Positions 61,411 through 64,000 of a stretch of 64,000 bases of DNA are shown piece after piece. Source of the DNA: Bacteroidota bacterium (GTDB lineage Bacteria > Bacteroidota > Bacteroidia > Bacteroidales > CAIXZF01); the NCBI GenBank assembly GCA_022709385.1, contig JAKLIX010000002.1:284478-348477 (forward strand), in the 5' to 3' direction. The first letter of the stretch is position 1. Each line of letters begins with the position of its first letter. A program made the translations under genes and the position numbers. The notes beneath the pieces were generated by a model. The model saw nothing but the letters and a program-made list of their open reading frames with translations. It had not been told where the DNA came from and made no database searches.

Positions 61411-62148
61411 GTGAACGATAGTGTCGTCATCATACCGACATACAACGAAAAAGAGAACGTGGAGAAGATGATCCGCAAAGTCTTCAGTCTGCCCGGTTCT
61501 TTTGATTTACTGATCGTTGAAGACAATTCCCCGGACGGGACGGCAGCCATTGTGAGGTCGCTGATGCCGGAATACCCCGGAAGGCTGTTCATGGAGGAGC
61601 GGAAGGGCAAGCTGGGGCTGGGAACGGCATATATACACGGGTTCAGGTGGGCTCTGGAGAAGGGCTACACCTATGTTTTCGAGATGGACTGCGACTTTTC
61701 GCACAATCCCGAAGACCTGCCCAGGCTGAAGGAAGCCTGCGACACCGGAGGGGCCGACCTGGCCATCGGATCGCGTTACATCAAGGGAGTCAATGTAGTG
61801 AACTGGCCGATGGGGCGGGTACTGATGTCGTATTTCGCTTCAAAGTACGTACGCCTGGTGACCGGGATGCCAATCATGGATACCACGGCCGGTTTCAAAT
61901 GCTACCGGTCAGATGTGCTTCGTGCCATTGATTTCACACAGATCCGTTTTATCGGTTATGCTTTCCAGATCGAGATGAAATTCACCGTATGGAAGCTGGG
62001 ATTCAAAATAACCGAAGTCCCGATCATTTTCACCGACCGCACCGAGGGGGAATCCAAGATGTCGAAAGGCATTTTCAAGGAAGCCATTTTCGGTGTGATC
62101 ACACTCAAATTTCAGAGTTGGTTTAAAAAATATACACGCGTTTCTTAA
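61411..62148 (+). CDS. GT2 polyprenol-phosphate mannosyl/glycosyltransferase (DPM1-like)
   Basis: About 245 residues from GTG 61411 (VNDSVVIIPTYNEKENV, the standard opening of this family). The GT2 nucleotide-binding core has VEDNSPDGTA and FEMDCDFSHNPED (DxD near residue 91), followed by GSRYIKG and TAGFKCY. It transfers mannose or glucose from a nucleotide sugar to a polyprenyl phosphate on the inner membrane face. There are no transmembrane helices, as in the DPM1 type rather than the GtrB type. pyrC follows after 16 bp. Confidence 0.9.
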   Translation: MNDSVVIIPTYNEKENVEKMIRKVFSLPGSFDLLIVEDNSPDGTAAIVRSLMPEYPGRLFMEERKGKLGLGTAYIHGFRWALEKGYTYVFEMDCDFSHNPEDLPRLKEACDTGGADLAIGSRYIKGVNVVNWPMGRVLMSYFASKYVRLVTGMPIMDTTAGFKCYRSDVLRAIDFTQIRFIGYAFQIEMKFTVWKLGFKITEVPIIFTDRTEGESKMSKGIFKEAIFGVITLKFQSWFKKYTRVS

Positions 62149-62164
62149 GGAGGGTGGCAGTGTT

Positions 62165-63517
62165 ATGAATTACCTGTTAAAAAACTGCATGATCGTCAAT
62201 GAAGGACAGGTCTTTGAAGGGCAGGTCCTGATTAAAGAAGGAAAAATTGAGAAAGTCATCAGGAATAAGAACGGAAAACAACCTGAGATCAAGGAAAAGA
62301 CCTATAAGACCCTTGATCTGAACGGAAATTTCCTTTTGCCCGGAGTGATCGACGACCAGGTTCACTTCAGGGATCCCGGTCTGACCACCAAGGGTGACAT
62401 TTATACAGAAAGCAAGGCTGCCGTGGCCGGGGGGGTTACCAGTTTTATGGACATGCCCAATACCCAGCCACTCACCACTACCCAGGCCCTTTTGGAGGAG
62501 AAATTCGCCATGGCCTCCAAAAAGAGTCTTGCCAATTATTCCTTTTACCTGGGCGCCACCAACGACAACCTGGAAGAGATCAAAAAGCTTGATCCGGCAA
62601 AGGTTTGCGGGGTGAAAGTCTTTATGGGAAGCTCCACCGGGAAACTGCTTGTGGACAATCCACAAAGCCTGGAAGCCATCTTTGCCGAATCGCCGGTGCT
62701 GATCGCCGCCCACTGTGAGGATGACGGCATTATCCGTCAGAATGCGGAACTGTACCGGAGTCGTTACGGGGAAAACATTGCAGTGCATTTTCATCCCAAG
62801 ATCAGGAGTGAAGAAGCCTGCTACCAATCTTCGTCAAAAGCTGTTGAACTTGCACATAAGTACAACAGCCGCTTTCACCTCCTGCATGTGTCCACTGCGA
62901 AAGAACTGTCGTTGTTCGACAACAAAAGCAGCCTGCAGCAAAAGCGGATCACGGCCGAGGTTTGTGTACACCACTTATGGTTTAACGAATCGGATTATCC
63001 GAACAAAGGCAACCTGATCAAGTGGAATCCCTCCATCAAGAGTGAAATAGACCGGAGCGCCCTGTTCAAAGCCGTTCTGGACGACCGTCTGGATGTGATC
63101 GCCACCGATCATGCCCCGCATACCCTGGATGAGAAAGCCCAGACCTATTTCAATGCTCCTTCGGGAGCACCCATGGTACAGCATTCGCTGCTGCTGATGA
63201 TGGAATTTTTCCACCAGGGCGTGATCAGTATGGAAAAGATCGTGGAAAAGATGTGCCACAATCCGGCCATTCTTTTCAAAATCAAGAAAAGGGGTTATAT
63301 ACGCGAAGGCTACTGGGCCGACCTGGTGGTGGTTGATCCCCGCTCGTCCTGGAAAGTGAATAAGAGCAATATCCTGTATAAGTGCGGCTGGTCGCCCCTG
63401 GAAGGAAGCACCCTGCGTTCGGAAGTGGCTCAGACCTTTGTGAACGGAAAGCTGGTGTATGATTACGGAACCTTTAAAGAAGAGTATAAGGGGCAGCGGC
63501 TGGTGTTTGGGAAGTGA
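62165..63517 (+). CDS. pyrC: Dihydroorotase
   Basis: A 450-residue amidohydrolase. DDQVHFRDPG (H67, R69) gives the HxR metal and substrate site, GVKVFMGSS carries the carboxylated Lys, AHCEDD and LHVSTAKE supply His ligands, and ATDHAPH holds the catalytic Asp. It closes the ring of carbamoyl aspartate in pyrimidine synthesis. A perfect AAGGAGG Shine-Dalgarno sequence (62147-62153) overlaps the stop of the upstream gene, unusual in a phylum that rarely uses one. The stop TGA opens a GAAGTTACG repeat tract. Confidence 0.94.
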   Translation: MNYLLKNCMIVNEGQVFEGQVLIKEGKIEKVIRNKNGKQPEIKEKTYKTLDLNGNFLLPGVIDDQVHFRDPGLTTKGDIYTESKAAVAGGVTSFMDMPNTQPLTTTQALLEEKFAMASKKSLANYSFYLGATNDNLEEIKKLDPAKVCGVKVFMGSSTGKLLVDNPQSLEAIFAESPVLIAAHCEDDGIIRQNAELYRSRYGENIAVHFHPKIRSEEACYQSSSKAVELAHKYNSRFHLLHVSTAKELSLFDNKSSLQQKRITAEVCVHHLWFNESDYPNKGNLIKWNPSIKSEIDRSALFKAVLDDRLDVIATDHAPHTLDEKAQTYFNAPSGAPMVQHSLLLMMEFFHQGVISMEKIVEKMCHNPAILFKIKKRGYIREGYWADLVVVDPRSSWKVNKSNILYKCGWSPLEGSTLRSEVAQTFVNGKLVYDYGTFKEEYKGQRLVFGK

Positions 63518-63687
63518 CGGGGTGATGAAGTTACGGAGTTACGAAGTTACGAAGTTACGAAGTTATGAAGTTATGAAGTTATGAAGTTACGGAGTTAAGG
63601 AGTTACGAAGTTACGGAGTTACGAAGTTACGGAGTTACGAAGTTATGAAGTGATGAAGTGAGGGGGTGATGAAGTGAGGGGTTTTGG
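63513..63687 (+). repeat. GTTACGAA octamer tract starting at the pyrC stop codon
   Basis: About twenty degenerate 8-base units (GTTACGAA, GTTATGAA, GTTACGGA, GTGATGAA) run for 175 bp; the pyrC stop TGA (63515-63517) lies in the first GAAGTGA. The unit resembles the GTTTAGAA unit at other stop codons. It fills the gap to the next gene. Confidence 0.85.
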
Positions 63688-63708
63688 TAGTGTGAAACTG
63701 CATGATAT

Positions 63709-64000
63709 ATGAGACAAGTTTATTTTTTACGGTTTTGTTTTGCAGTTGTTTTTGTTTTCCTGGCTTGTTTTACTGCCTGTTCTCCGGCGACGAAGGAGGT
63801 GGTGGAGGAAGCTTATCCTGACGGCAGTCCGAGACTTGTGAGGGTGTACGGGGAAAAAAACGGGGCAAGGGTGCTGTTGCAGGAGCGTCAATACTATCAG
63901 AACAAACAAATCCGCATGGAAGGTTCCTTTAAGGAAGACGAGCGGGACGGGAAATGGGTCTATTATTTCGAGAACGGGAATATCTGGAGCGAAGGTAGCT
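63709..64000 (+). CDS. MORN-repeat (YwqK-like) lipoprotein, C-terminus outside window
   Basis: The first 97 codons run off the right edge. A lipoprotein signal with a Cys at position 24 (FTACSPATK) is followed by YPDGSPRLVRVY, FKEDERDGKWVYYFENGNIWSEG and similar turns. This is the MORN/YwqK-type beta-hairpin repeat found in Bacteroidota proteins labelled toxin-antitoxin YwqK antitoxin. The label is a family name only; no toxin gene is visible. The cell-envelope location follows from the lipobox. Confidence 0.8.
   Translation, partial: MRQVYFLRFCFAVVFVFLACFTACSPATKEVVEEAYPDGSPRLVRVYGEKNGARVLLQERQYYQNKQIRMEGSFKEDERDGKWVYYFENGNIWSEGS

Noticed and set aside
63709..64000. Toxin-antitoxin system
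   Set aside because: YwqK-type MORN proteins often carry an antitoxin label, but this one has a lipoprotein signal and no toxin gene is visible.

Overview
The window is from a member of the Bacteroidota, most likely a Bacteroidales-like environmental lineage. Three things support this. There are eleven complete secreted proteins with a type IX secretion (T9SS) C-terminal sorting domain, plus the T9SS component PorQ. Promoters have the Bacteroidota form (TTTG, about 20 bp, TAnnTTTG) with short leaders. The families present are typical of the phylum: a DUF5689 lipoprotein, a TonB receptor with a carboxypeptidase-like N-domain, and a PPi-type phosphofructokinase. I see no rRNA, tRNA, transposase or CRISPR array.

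Layout. 1-5436 (-): the N-terminal 1812 codons of a giant secreted repeat protein that runs off the left edge; 138 bp upstream lie two perfect FNR/CRP-type palindromes. 6008-10644 (+): a GH13 trehalose-synthase-like enzyme translationally coupled to a beta-phosphoglucomutase/GH65 phosphorylase fusion. 10761-11681: an AT-rich TPR-like gene. 11863-14377 (-): porQ, recF and a DUF721 gene. 14637-21697 (+): a 1340-codon T9SS protein whose start is put out of frame by a (TA)8 tract, followed by three tandem mosaic paralogs. 21919-24108: a 2-hydroxyacid dehydrogenase and PPi-PFK. 24111-30057: TonB, membrane proteins, an MFS transporter, a CPBP protease, a DUF4886-like secreted protein and small genes. 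30286-39411: two propeller proteins, a YCF48-like protein, aspartate kinase, an AAA/DUF4143 ATPase, and a 1-kb graveyard holding remnants of aspartate kinase and DUF4143 genes. 39693-44071: fbp and mfd. 44428-48327: two more T9SS proteins and a VOC protein. 48402-53866: a heavy-metal RND pump fused to a TolC domain, with its adaptor. 53916-61223: a probable extracellular nucleic-acid processing and uptake locus. 61411-64000: a dolichol-phosphate-mannose-synthase-like GT2, dihydroorotase and the start of a MORN-type lipoprotein.

Two cross-cutting patterns stand out. First, low-complexity or tandem-repeat tracts begin at the stop codons of at least five unrelated genes (10644, 44071, 46581, 59200, 63517), and the repeat itself supplies the stop. 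Second, recognising TAnnTTTG boxes 16-38 nt before the start fixes several start codons, including GTG starts at 46723 and 61411.

How the genes work together. PorQ belongs to the machine that exports the many cargo proteins here. TonB energises outer-membrane receptors such as the one at 55288-57978. The two carbohydrate enzymes convert trehalose or maltose to glucose phosphates that feed PPi-PFK glycolysis, with Fbp for the reverse flux.
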